64,000 bases of DNA from Phyllobacterium chamaecytisi (GTDB taxonomy: Bacteria > Pseudomonadota > Alphaproteobacteria > Rhizobiales > Rhizobiaceae): contig NZ_JAIQWW010000010.1 in the NCBI RefSeq assembly GCF_020164455.1, forward strand, positions 122,201-186,200, given 5' to 3'. Positions 20,910 through 29,238 of this stretch are shown here, piece by piece. Position 1 is the stretch's first letter; every line of letters starts with the position of its first letter. Position numbers and translations under genes: made by a program. Under the pieces are notes generated by a model. It searched no databases. It saw nothing but the letters and a program-made list of their open reading frames with translations, and had not been told where the DNA came from.

Positions 20910-21073
20910 TGTCTCTTTGTGCTTCAAACGACGTATAGGAACAAGCTTTCAAATGTTCCGCCAATAATTGCAAGCGCGGCTTCATCTCGCCATTTTTGCG
21001 GCGGCATTGATCTTCTCGCCAAATCACCATTCGTCGCTTAAATTGATTCGGCTAGAATATAATCCGGGTATTC

Positions 21074-22810
21074 ATGACATCAATCGACACAGCGCCCCTT
21101 TTGTCCGAGCGTTCCCTGCGCAGGGCACGATTGATGTCGGGACTGATCCTTTTGGTCTTCGTGACATTGCATCTTGCCAATCACGCACTGAACCTGATCT
21201 CTCTGGATGCTGCGGAAAAAGGCCGGCTGTGGTTCACCGCCCTCTGGCGCAATCCGGTCGGCACCGTCCTTCTTTATGGCTCGGTTCTCGTTCACATCGC
21301 ACTTGTCATGCGTTCACTCTATCAGCGCCGCACCCTCGTCATGCCATTTCGGGAAGCGCTGCAGATTGTTCTCGGCCTTCTTATCCCGCTGTTGATCATT
21401 GAACATGTGCTTGCAACACGCATCAGCTCGCAAATCATGGGTACGCCGGACGTCTATGCGTTTGTCATCCGCTCGCTATGGATCAACGCACCGATGAACG
21501 GTTTGCGCCAATCGATTGCCCTCGTCGTGGTCTGGACGCATGGCTGTATAGGAGTCCATTTCTGGCTGCGCTATCGGCCGTGGTACGACAAGGTCGCCCC
21601 GTTCCTTTTGACCTTTGCCATTCTCTTGCCGGTGCTGGCCCTGCTTGGATTTGCCAGTACGGGGCGCCTACTCGCCAGCGAGCCACCGCAATCCAGCAGC
21701 GGGTACGGCCCGGCGGGGACGAGCACCGGCTACGGCGGTTCGAAGAGCGATGACGCCGCATATTCGTTTGCACCGACCGCAGTGCGCAAGGAACGGGTGC
21801 AGATGACGAAATACGCACTCTATGGCGGATTTGCCGGCACGTTGCTGACTGTTTTTGCCATGCGCGCACGGCGCAGCCGGCGCGAACGGACAGACCAGAT
21901 CGAAATCCGTTATCCGGAGGGGCAAATCGTCAACGTTCCGCGCGGCTTCAGTGTGCTTGAAGCGAGCCGGCTCGGGGGGATCCCGCATTATGCGGTCTGC
22001 GGTGGCAAAGGCCGCTGCTCGACCTGCCGTGTCCAGGTCGTTGAGGGTGCGGCATCGCTGCCGAAACCTGAATCAACCGAACAGACAACGCTCCACCGCA
22101 TCAACGCAGATCCCGGCGTGCGCCTCGCCTGCCAGTTGCGGCCGCTACACGACATCAGCGTCGTTCCACTGCTTGTGCCAACGACGGAAGGCGCGCTTCC
22201 CGTCGGCAGCCAGCAAATCAATCCCGGGCGCGAACAGGAGATCGTCATTCTCTTTTGCGATATCCGCAGCTTCACCATGCTGACCGAGGCCCAGCTTCCC
22301 TACGATATCGTCTTCCTGCTCAATCGTTATTTTGCCATTGTCGGTCAGGCGGTCGAGCACGCCGGGGGACGTCTCGACAAATTCATCGGCGATGGCGCCA
22401 TGGCACTCTTCGGCCTGAAAGGTTCACCGGAAGACGCCTGCCGCAACGCGCTCAAAGCAGCCGCCAGGATCGTCAGCGAAATAGAACGGCTCAATGATGA
22501 ATTGTCCGCCGAGCTTTCGATGCCGCTTCGTGTTGCCATCGGCATCCACAGCGGTCCGGCCATTGTCGGTGCGATGGGTTATGGCAATGTGAAGAACCTC
22601 ACCGCCATCGGCGATACGGTCAATGTTGCCAGCCGGCTGGAAACCATCGCCAAGGAGCTCGACTCCACGCTGGTCGTGTCGGAACCAACCATCCAGTTGG
22701 CCGGTTCCGACACCGCCAATCTCGAAAGCCAGGAAATCTCGATTCGCGGCCGGGCTGAACCACTGCGTGTCTATATCATTCACCAGGAATTGACTGCGAG
22801 GTTTGTCTGA
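21074..22810 (+). CDS. Membrane-bound class III cyclase with ferredoxin domain (578 aa)
   Basis: Three parts are visible. Residues ~1-210 are a membrane domain with several helices carrying conserved-looking His (LHLANHALNL, VLVHIALVM, IIEHVLA, VVWTHGCIGVHFWL), reminiscent of b-heme helices. Residues ~275-375 are a plant-type 2Fe-2S ferredoxin with CGGKGRCSTC (C-x5-C-x2-C) and a distal Cys in RLACQLRP. Residues ~390-570 are a class III cyclase with FCDIRSFTML, DKFIGDGAMALFG and IGDTVNVASRLE, keeping both metal Asp, the Lys and the Asn/Arg. It is predicted to sense redox or electron flow and make cAMP at the membrane. It is divergent from the 20909 operon. Confidence 0.9.
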   Translation: MTSIDTAPLLSERSLRRARLMSGLILLVFVTLHLANHALNLISLDAAEKGRLWFTALWRNPVGTVLLYGSVLVHIALVMRSLYQRRTLVMPFREALQIVLGLLIPLLIIEHVLATRISSQIMGTPDVYAFVIRSLWINAPMNGLRQSIALVVVWTHGCIGVHFWLRYRPWYDKVAPFLLTFAILLPVLALLGFASTGRLLASEPPQSSSGYGPAGTSTGYGGSKSDDAAYSFAPTAVRKERVQMTKYALYGGFAGTLLTVFAMRARRSRRERTDQIEIRYPEGQIVNVPRGFSVLEASRLGGIPHYAVCGGKGRCSTCRVQVVEGAASLPKPESTEQTTLHRINADPGVRLACQLRPLHDISVVPLLVPTTEGALPVGSQQINPGREQEIVILFCDIRSFTMLTEAQLPYDIVFLLNRYFAIVGQAVEHAGGRLDKFIGDGAMALFGLKGSPEDACRNALKAAARIVSEIERLNDELSAELSMPLRVAIGIHSGPAIVGAMGYGNVKNLTAIGDTVNVASRLETIAKELDSTLVVSEPTIQLAGSDTANLESQEISIRGRAEPLRVYIIHQELTARFV

Positions 22811-22891
22811 CCCGGGCAGTTGGCCAGGACGTGTCCGGGCTTTACATGTCTCGGCATTGCGCTAGGAGTGATGTTGGGTAGGGCTCAATCA

Positions 22892-23764
22892 ATGCTGGAC
22901 ACAAAATCGATCCGCCGCCATCTTAGAAAAGCCAGAAATAATCTGGCTTCCAGGCTTTTCGACACGCGCTACGGTCGGAATTTGTTGATCAATTCGCTTG
23001 GCCCGCGTGTTCAAACGATGACACTCGATTGTGGCGATCACGTCATGAGTTTTTCGCCCGGCGATTATATCGGCAAGAAAATTTTCCGGAAGGGCCACTT
23101 CGAGCGCGAGCATGTGGACCGGCTGCTTGGTATTTTAAAGGAGCGCCGTCTGCTGCGCCAAGGCACCACGCTGCTTGAGCTTGGCGGAAATATCGGCAGC
23201 CAAACCATCTATTTTGCCCTGAGCGGGCAGTTCGCCCGCATTGTGAGTGTCGAACCGGATCCGCGCAATTTCGATTTGCTTCGCACCAATGTCACGCAGA
23301 ACGGGCTGGAGGATTGTGTAATCCTGGTCAATTGCGCCGCTGGAGCGAACGCGGGCGAGATCGACTTCTTTCAGCATCAGAGCAATCATGGCAAGAGCAG
23401 CGCCATCCGGCACAATACATCCGATAGCAAGATTGTCGTTCCGGTCAGGCCGGTCGGGTCAATCCTTAACGAAGCTGCAATAAATCCCGATGACGTCGGT
23501 CTGATTTGGATGGATATCGAGGGATACGAACCTCTCGCCTGCCACTCCATGCAAGCCCTGTTCGCCCGCAAGATCCCACTTTACATGGAATTTTCGCCGA
23601 CATTTTACGGACCGGACCAATCCACCGCCTTCGTGCAATTTCTTGCAGAATTCTACGAGGATTGCCTGATTTTCCGGGAGGATGAGGGTACACCGGCGAA
23701 GGTCAGGGAAATTCCCATCAACGAAAAACAGTTCGACGTCCTGTTATTCGACGCGGCGATATAG
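22892..23764 (+). CDS. FkbM-family SAM-dependent methyltransferase (290 aa)
   Basis: Class I methyltransferase of the FkbM type. Motif I reads LLELGGNIGSQTIYFAL, the acidic motif II is IVSVEPDPRNFDLL, and the family-typical IWMDIEGYEPLACHSMQ follows. These enzymes usually O-methylate sugars in exopolysaccharides or glycolipids, which suits the locus. The start could be TTG 22820, ATG 22871 or ATG 22892; the last has TAGGG eight bases before and gives the usual N-terminus. The 3-prime end overlaps the convergent methyltransferase gene by 21 bases. Confidence 0.82.
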   Translation: MLDTKSIRRHLRKARNNLASRLFDTRYGRNLLINSLGPRVQTMTLDCGDHVMSFSPGDYIGKKIFRKGHFEREHVDRLLGILKERRLLRQGTTLLELGGNIGSQTIYFALSGQFARIVSVEPDPRNFDLLRTNVTQNGLEDCVILVNCAAGANAGEIDFFQHQSNHGKSSAIRHNTSDSKIVVPVRPVGSILNEAAINPDDVGLIWMDIEGYEPLACHSMQALFARKIPLYMEFSPTFYGPDQSTAFVQFLAEFYEDCLIFREDEGTPAKVREIPINEKQFDVLLFDAAI

Positions 23765-24226
23765 GAAGTAGCGGCCCTTCTTGACGTTGTGTGGCAGCGG
23801 CAGGCTTTCAAGCTGCGGATGGTTGAGTTCGAGCCCGCTGGCGACGATGCCATTCGGGGCAAGCAGCGCTACCGCCAATTGCGGCAGCCATGTCAGGGTT
23901 ATGGCATCCTTCTCCTCATAGCCTGTCCCGATATCCACATGCACAAGAGCAGCGTTGATACCTGCGAACTGCTGCGCGGTCTCACGTATTTCGCCGACAA
24001 TCAGATTTTCCGGTTCAGGGGTCGAGGTCTTGTGGGAACCGACGGCCCTGTCGAAAGCGATGATCTTGCGTTCTGGAAACTGGGCTCGCAAATGATCGAA
24101 GGTGCGACCGTTGCCAAGGCCAAGCTCGAGTACCGGCCCATGCAACTCCCTCACCTTCTCGCCAATGTGATTGAGAACATCGCGCTGTGCCGTCATACGG
24201 CGGATGAAGCTGTCGAGACGACTCAT
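23744..24226 (-). CDS. Small class I SAM-dependent methyltransferase (160 aa)
   Basis: Motif I is VLELGLGNGRTFDHLRAQF and motif II is IIAFDRAV, followed by VHVDIGTGYEEKDA and a C-terminal NGIVASGLELNHPQL strand, all consistent with a short class I methyltransferase. The start was taken as ATG 24226 (MSRLDSF) since the 11 upstream residues look non-conserved. It is the last gene before the replication module. Substrate unknown; it may modify the glycan or a small molecule. Confidence 0.72.
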   Translation of the reverse strand: MSRLDSFIRRMTAQRDVLNHIGEKVRELHGPVLELGLGNGRTFDHLRAQFPERKIIAFDRAVGSHKTSTPEPENLIVGEIRETAQQFAGINAALVHVDIGTGYEEKDAITLTWLPQLAVALLAPNGIVASGLELNHPQLESLPLPHNVKKGRYFLYRRVE

Positions 24227-24341
24227 AAAATTCCATGTCCGTGATTCTGTGCAGATCATGCGGGCTTAGCACCGGATCGCTGCGAGGTCGATGCCTGGGA
24301 TGCCGCGGGGACCATCAAGCTTTTGTTAACCATCGTTTTTT

Positions 24342-25622
24342 TCACCCTGCCCTCGCCTCTTGCTGCTTCTGGTTTGCCTTCAACAATCCCATCAGCAAGG
24401 GACCCGCGGAGAACGAACCGGAACGGGCCTTGTCGGTAAGCGACCGGAGGTAGCCGCCAGGACTCGTGATGGCCTCCCCCTTTTGCAGGATCGCGGCCAC
24501 GACAATTGCCGCTTCATTGGCACCAAAGGTTTCGACCGCCTGGTTCCACGCGTCAGGGCTTATCCCGAGCGTCACCCGGACCAGATTGGCCGTCTGCACC
24601 AGGTCCGACCAGCTCTCGATGCCGCGCAGGGCGTAATCGACAATGTCCGGGCAAGCCTTCAGGATCAAGCCGAGCGGAAAGGCTTTTGGCGGTAATTTGT
24701 TGCGGGAATGTATCGGGTGGTTGGCCAGCCCGCCATCACCCCTTTCACTGCTTTCCACTTCGCTGTCATCGTTCCAGTCAGCTTCGGTATTTGCCCCCTG
24801 GTCTTTTCTAAAGCCGGGTTCAAGTTCAAATGAAGAGTCGGGATTTTGATTCTGTATGTGCCGTTCATTTTGAACGTCACTGGCGTTTGATTTTGTACAA
24901 TTAACGTGAATTTCCAATAACTTCTCGACATCCAAGCGTAGATCATCCAGCGCTGCGGCCAATGCGTCGAGCCCGGCGCGGTCAAAGCCACGCAACAGGG
25001 GTCGGGCCAAGGGGATAAAACGCTCGCTGATGGCGCTCCAGGGCCCGTCCAGTTCCTGCTCCTCGGCAAAAATAATCATCTTGGCAATGTCGCGGCGATG
25101 CAGGCTGATACGTTCCCGCAGCAGGCGTTTTGCCAGATCCTCGGCGCGGATGGCGGCGGCCAGTTGTTCAAGCTCCCCTGCCCGCGCCACCAGCGGCGTC
25201 AGATCAAAGCCGAAAGCGGTTTTGACGTCGCCTTCCTGGTCACGGCGCACATAGCGTTTACCGTTGGGGCTGTCGCGGCGGATGATGAGACCAGCCTCGA
25301 CCAATGCCGCCAGGTGCCGGCGCAATGTTACCGGCGCCATGCCATGGGCGCGCATCGAAAGTTCGCGGTTGGACGGAAAGACAACGAGATTGCTTTCGCT
25401 GTCGAGTTCTCCCGGCTTGTGAAAGCTCATTAGCGCATGCAGTACCGCCAGCGACCGATCGGATACACCAAGAGCTGGGCGCGCCTCGGTGATCATACGG
25501 AACAATTTCCACTTGTCGGCGACTTGCGTAGCCGGACAATCGCGCGCCGCAGCCTGTGCCTCCAGCATGGCGTGCGACATCGGCCGCCGCCCGAAAGGCG
25601 TCGTTGTGATTTCCCTGTTCAT
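24342..25622 (-). CDS. repC: RepC, replication initiator of repABC replicon (426 aa)
   Basis: The product is the initiator protein of repABC plasmids, which acts at an origin lying inside its own gene. The N-terminal half has the winged-helix-like region LAVLHALMSFHKPGELDSES and MAPVTLRRHLAALVEAGLII with the conserved RRDSPNGKRYVRRD. The C-terminal domain has PDIVDYALRGIESWSDLV. Start ATG 25622 is supported by AAGGTGA seven bases upstream; 25637 is less likely. It is third in repA-repB-repC order. The middle of the gene (about 24840-24925) is strongly AT-rich with an inverted repeat, as expected for the origin. Confidence 0.95.
   Translation of the reverse strand: MNREITTTPFGRRPMSHAMLEAQAAARDCPATQVADKWKLFRMITEARPALGVSDRSLAVLHALMSFHKPGELDSESNLVVFPSNRELSMRAHGMAPVTLRRHLAALVEAGLIIRRDSPNGKRYVRRDQEGDVKTAFGFDLTPLVARAGELEQLAAAIRAEDLAKRLLRERISLHRRDIAKMIIFAEEQELDGPWSAISERFIPLARPLLRGFDRAGLDALAAALDDLRLDVEKLLEIHVNCTKSNASDVQNERHIQNQNPDSSFELEPGFRKDQGANTEADWNDDSEVESSERGDGGLANHPIHSRNKLPPKAFPLGLILKACPDIVDYALRGIESWSDLVQTANLVRVTLGISPDAWNQAVETFGANEAAIVVAAILQKGEAITSPGGYLRSLTDKARSGSFSAGPLLMGLLKANQKQQEARAG
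24841..24925. other. Candidate replication origin (oriV) inside repC
   Basis: An AT-rich stretch stands out within the GC-rich repC gene. It includes the inverted repeat CGTTCA-TTT-TGAACG at 24862-24876. In characterised repABC plasmids the origin maps to an AT-rich region inside repC, so this is the best candidate by position and composition. Functional proof is lacking. Confidence 0.5.
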
Positions 25623-25678
25623 AGCTTTCACCTTCAATCAGGCAAAAGAAATCTGCTCGCCGAAACGACGCTTAGTGC

Positions 25679-25765
25679 TTGACAGTGATTCTCGGAAATG
25701 CGATTCTCAAGCTGCTTAGACTTTGAGAGGGCTTCCGGGACTTGTTTCGGGGGCCTTTTCTTTTG
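25679..25765 (+). ncRNA. Counter-transcribed RNA (ctRNA/incA-type) between repB and repC
   Basis: Antisense to the repC leader. A promoter is visible: TTGACA at 25679-25684, 17-base spacer, GATTCT at 25702-25707. The RNA would start near 25714 and end at an 11-bp stem (25730-25740 with 25745-25755, some G-U pairs) followed by TTTTCTTTT at 25756-25764. In repABC plasmids such an RNA represses repC expression and sets copy number and incompatibility. Size and position match the family exactly. Confidence 0.8.
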
Positions 25766-25781
25766 TGATCTCTCTCTCCAG

Positions 25782-26789
25782 TTAGAGTTGTCTCATACGC
25801 GGTTCACTCTCCTCGCTGCGAAGATACGCAGCGTAGATTTCCGGCAAATGCCTTATCAGATAGTGGCCGAACTCCGGCGCTGTTGCCTCGTCAACGGTCA
25901 CTTTCGTCTTGCCATCATTCTGCTCGATCCTGGCAAAGGGCACACCTGCGCTGGATTTGAGCGGGTAGACAGAGGGAGCGGCCTTCCGCTTCGGGGTCAG
26001 GCTTTTCAGGAGCAGCGCAAATCGCGCATCGCTGTCGAGCCGCATGAAGCGCTGCATGTCCACCCGCTCCTTCCAGGAGCCTGGCGTTTCCTGCAGCAGC
26101 TGCGACAGCTGCTCCCAGCGTGGGCGGCCGACCTTGGGTGCAGCTCCGACCGCCTGGATCAAATCCAGCGGCAGGGAGTTGGCCACGGCGATCATGGTCG
26201 ACAAATTGCCTTTGTGAACCGACAGTGCCGCCATCAGCGCGTGCCGCTCAATGCCATGCGCCTCAAGCCGGGCCGCGAACAGGGCCCGCTCGATGAAGGA
26301 CAGGTCCTTGCGCTCGAGGTTTTCCTTGCCCTGGGCAACGATCAGGTCCTCATCGGAAAGATCGCGCACGATCGCTTTCACCGGGCGGCCGAGAGCCTGC
26401 AACGCGGCAAGGCGACGATGGCCATAGGCGACCTGATAGCGATCAGCGTCTTGCGGGCTGGGCCTGACCAGGATCGGAACCTGTTGACCGTGCTCCGCAA
26501 TGCTTGCTTTCAGTTCCTCGAAATCCACCGTATCGAGATCATCAAGGCGGTCGCGAATGAACGAGACATCGACCAGACCAGGCTCGATGTCGATAACGTA
26601 TTCGCCGGACTGGAGCTGGGCGCGCAGAGCCTGCGCATCCTCGGCGTCGTCCGAAAGGCTTTGCAGCGACAGCCCCATGGCTTTCAGCGAGCCGGACTTC
26701 TGCGCGGGTTTCGCCAGCCGATGCTCGTTCTGCGACGCCTCGTTGATCGGCGTCATCATGGCTTTCAAAGCGTCTCTGCGTTTGTTCAT
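25782..26789 (-). CDS. repB: RepB, ParB-type partition protein (335 aa)
   Basis: ParB-family centromere-binding protein. It has the N-terminal MNKRRDALKAMMTPI start typical of RepB, then the CTP-binding/ParB core VPILVRPSPQDADRYQVAYG HRRLAA region (about residues 110-140), and a helix-turn-helix around SVHKGNLSTMIAVANSLP. The ATG at 26789 overlaps the repA stop (ATGA), giving translational coupling; the start at 26804 is less likely. It should bind parS sites and work with RepA in segregation and autorepression of the operon. Confidence 0.95.
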   Translation of the reverse strand: MNKRRDALKAMMTPINEASQNEHRLAKPAQKSGSLKAMGLSLQSLSDDAEDAQALRAQLQSGEYVIDIEPGLVDVSFIRDRLDDLDTVDFEELKASIAEHGQQVPILVRPSPQDADRYQVAYGHRRLAALQALGRPVKAIVRDLSDEDLIVAQGKENLERKDLSFIERALFAARLEAHGIERHALMAALSVHKGNLSTMIAVANSLPLDLIQAVGAAPKVGRPRWEQLSQLLQETPGSWKERVDMQRFMRLDSDARFALLLKSLTPKRKAAPSVYPLKSSAGVPFARIEQNDGKTKVTVDEATAPEFGHYLIRHLPEIYAAYLRSEESEPRMRQL

Positions 26790-28009
26790 GGCGACCTGCC
26801 CCATGCTTCGCGCACCAGATCCTCGATCTCCAGATTGACCGCATTGAGCGCTTCGATGGCGCGGTCATAGGTGGCGCGGGTGAAAAATTCGCGGCCGACC
26901 TCATAGAGCGTCTGTTTGGTCAGCCCCGCATCGGAAATGGCCGTCGATTTCAGCAAGGCGTTGGTCAAAACGCGCTCGCCAAACAGGCTCTTCATCAGGC
27001 CGACGATCTGTCCTTGCGGACCGTCGCTGGGTTCATAACGGGTAATGACGTAGCGGAAGAAATCATAATCCGCATCGCCGCCCGCTTGCTCCACCACATC
27101 GAGCAAGCCAGCTGTCATGTGCAAAAACTGCGACATGGACGCTACGTCGAGCATTTGCGGATGGATGGTGACAAGAACGCTGCGCGCCGCGCACAGTGCC
27201 GATAGCGTCAGAAAGCCCAGCGATGGCGGGCAGTCGAGCACGACAACGTCGTAGCGGTCATCGACTGTCGCCAGCGCCGCGGCAATGCGCGAGAAGAACA
27301 GCCGCTCGGCACCACGGCGTTTTTCAGCAAGGATGCGCGGCGTGTCGTGCTCGAATTCCTGCAGTTCCAGATTACCCGGAATGATATCGAGTCCATGAAA
27401 ATACGTCTTGCGAATGATGTCGGCGAGGGGACGCTGCTGATCGTCATAGCGGATCGCGCCATAGATCGTGTCGTTGTCTTCCAGATCGAATTCCGGCTGG
27501 ATTCCGAACAGGGCCGACAGCGATGCCTGTGGATCGAGATCGATCGCCAGCGTCCGATAACCGCGCATGGCAAAGTACTGCGCGACATGAGCCGCTGTCG
27601 TCGTCTTGCCGGAACCACCTTTGAAATTGGTGACGGCAATGACCTGCATATGCTCATTGCCCTGGCGAACGGGCAGATAGCTTTTCTTCGACTTGGCCAA
27701 ATAGCGGCGGATTTCATGCACCTGCTCAAGCGAATAGAGCCTGCGCCCGCCGGACGTCTTTTCCGCCTCGGGACCTTCGCCCGCCAATGACAAATGCCTG
27801 ATATAAGCGTCGGTGATGCCGATGAGCTTGGCGGCCTCGCCGGAGGTGAATTTGCGCAATTCCTTTACGGCTGTCGGCGGAAAAGCGCGCGAGCGCAACT
27901 CTTGCAATTGGGCGCTGAGCAGGTCAGCATCCGCCTCGATCAGACGCGTCAGCGAGCGCACCTTCTTACCGGTCCGGTGACTCTGGTCTTTTTCAGCTGG
28001 AGACAACAT
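26786..28009 (-). CDS. repA: RepA, ParA-type partition ATPase (407 aa)
   Basis: ParA-family ATPase. A MerR-like N-terminal helix-turn-helix (EAAKLIGITDAYIRHLSL and LYSLEQVHEIRRYL) precedes the deviant Walker A NFKGGSGKTTTAAHVAQY, Walker B-like VVLDCPPSLGFLTL and the IDLDPQASLSALFG segment. It segregates the replicon and represses the repABC promoter with RepB. First gene of the operon; the start ATG at 28009 is clear. Length is typical of the family. Confidence 0.95.
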   Translation of the reverse strand: MLSPAEKDQSHRTGKKVRSLTRLIEADADLLSAQLQELRSRAFPPTAVKELRKFTSGEAAKLIGITDAYIRHLSLAGEGPEAEKTSGGRRLYSLEQVHEIRRYLAKSKKSYLPVRQGNEHMQVIAVTNFKGGSGKTTTAAHVAQYFAMRGYRTLAIDLDPQASLSALFGIQPEFDLEDNDTIYGAIRYDDQQRPLADIIRKTYFHGLDIIPGNLELQEFEHDTPRILAEKRRGAERLFFSRIAAALATVDDRYDVVVLDCPPSLGFLTLSALCAARSVLVTIHPQMLDVASMSQFLHMTAGLLDVVEQAGGDADYDFFRYVITRYEPSDGPQGQIVGLMKSLFGERVLTNALLKSTAISDAGLTKQTLYEVGREFFTRATYDRAIEALNAVNLEIEDLVREAWGRSP

Positions 28010-28398
28010 ACACGCTCTAAATCCAATTTCTGAGATTAAAGCGTAAATTCAACTGAGTCTGCGTGAGTCGTCAAGCAATTAAAGGTTAACGCCTGTGCAC
28101 GGCTTTATAGTTCCGCCTCCCTCGCGGGCAGCATGCGTTCTGATGAAGCCGCACGCGGACCCATACCTGTGTCTCCTCACGGTGGCCACTCAATCGGCTG
28201 GCATGGATCAACAGGTGATCGTTGAGCATTCAAGTCTGAAAAGATGCCTCGCACCTTCATAGGGTTGCCACCCGTGTTCAAGCATCGCCTTGATTGGTGC
28301 CGCTGGTCAGACGGGCTGGCATTACCACCTTGAGAGTGCTTTCTAATGCCGTTGCTGCCCGTCGCTTGCCAACCCTTGGCCAATCCACCTCAAATGGT
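28010..28398. promoter_or_regulatory. repABC promoter/operator region
   Basis: No gene is seen in these 389 bases. On the minus strand a possible repA promoter reads TTGACG (28074-28069), 17-base spacer, TGAATT (28051-28046). The spacer carries two direct GACTCA copies that could be RepA operator half-sites. No parS palindrome of the GTT-N4-GC-N4-AAC type was found by eye here. The distal half next to the binding-protein gene has no recognisable feature. Confidence 0.45.
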
Positions 28399-29238
28399 TC
28401 AGTTCGACACCAGATCCGCACCGAACCATTTGAGGCTTAGCGCTTTCAGTGAACCATCCGCTTCAATTGCTTCGATAGCACCATTGAAGCGTTCGGCAAG
28501 TTCCTTGTCCTGCTTGCGCAAGCCGATGCCGATACCTGGGCCGAAGAGGCCGCCCGAAATTCTCGGACCGTAGAGCGCCGCCATCGCACCGTCCTTGGAC
28601 CCCAGAAAAGCCTTCCAGACGGAATAGTCTGCCAATCCAGCATCAATGCGGCCTGCAACCAGATCAAGATTGAGATTATCCTGTTTGTCGTATGTGCGGA
28701 TTTCAACCGTATCGCCAAAATACTCGCGGACGAATGCTTCGGCGTTCGTCGATCCCTGCACGCCGATGATTTTTCCTTTGAGTGCATCCTTCAGGGCTTG
28801 CAGAATGCCTCTTTCCTCTTCCGCTTGCGACGAGAGATTGACTTTCAAATGGCTGGCCATCTCCGCAAGACCGAGCGACTTTCTGACAACGAAGTAATTG
28901 GAGGTCAGGGCGTAGGGTTTGGAGAAGGCAATAACCTGCTTTCTTTTTTCGGTGATCGACATTCCGGCCATGATGGCATCGAACTTGCCGACGTTCAGAG
29001 CGGGAATGATACCGTCCCATGCCTGCGTCGCAAATTCGCATGTTAATTTGGCCCGCTGACAAAGCGCCGTGCCGACATCGATGTCAAAACCTTGCGGTTT
29101 TCCAGATGTGTCGACGGAATTCCAGGGTGGAAATGCGCCTTCCGTGGCTATCCTGATCGTTTTGCCGTCCTGGGCACTGGCCTGCCCGAACATCAAGGCA
29201 GCGAGAAGGAAAGACAGTGGTAGTTTGAACCTATTCAT
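28399..29238 (-). CDS. Polar amino-acid ABC transporter binding protein (279 aa)
   Basis: Family-3 periplasmic binding protein. The signal peptide MNRFKLPLSFLLAALMFGQ ends at QASAQ, followed by IRIATEGAFPPWNSVD, GFDIDVGTALC, the ligand-contacting segment AIMAGMSITEKRKQVIAFS, and VAGRIDAGLADY. This is the lysine/arginine/histidine/opine-type fold. ATG 29238 has AAGGGGAAA seven bases before it and overlaps the racemase stop; the upstream start 29325 is inside the racemase gene. It is the last gene of a five-gene transporter operon. Confidence 0.9.
   Translation of the reverse strand: MNRFKLPLSFLLAALMFGQASAQDGKTIRIATEGAFPPWNSVDTSGKPQGFDIDVGTALCQRAKLTCEFATQAWDGIIPALNVGKFDAIMAGMSITEKRKQVIAFSKPYALTSNYFVVRKSLGLAEMASHLKVNLSSQAEEERGILQALKDALKGKIIGVQGSTNAEAFVREYFGDTVEIRTYDKQDNLNLDLVAGRIDAGLADYSVWKAFLGSKDGAMAALYGPRISGGLFGPGIGIGLRKQDKELAERFNGAIEAIEADGSLKALSLKWFGADLVSN

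Noticed and set aside
25698..26870. 390-aa plus-strand ORF opposite repB
   Set aside because: Antisense shadow of repB; only the short ctRNA is supported on this strand.
24260..28400. parS centromere of the GTT-N4-GC-N4-AAC type near repABC
   Set aside because: Scanned by eye in the intergenic parts and found no match; it may lie outside the window or differ in sequence.
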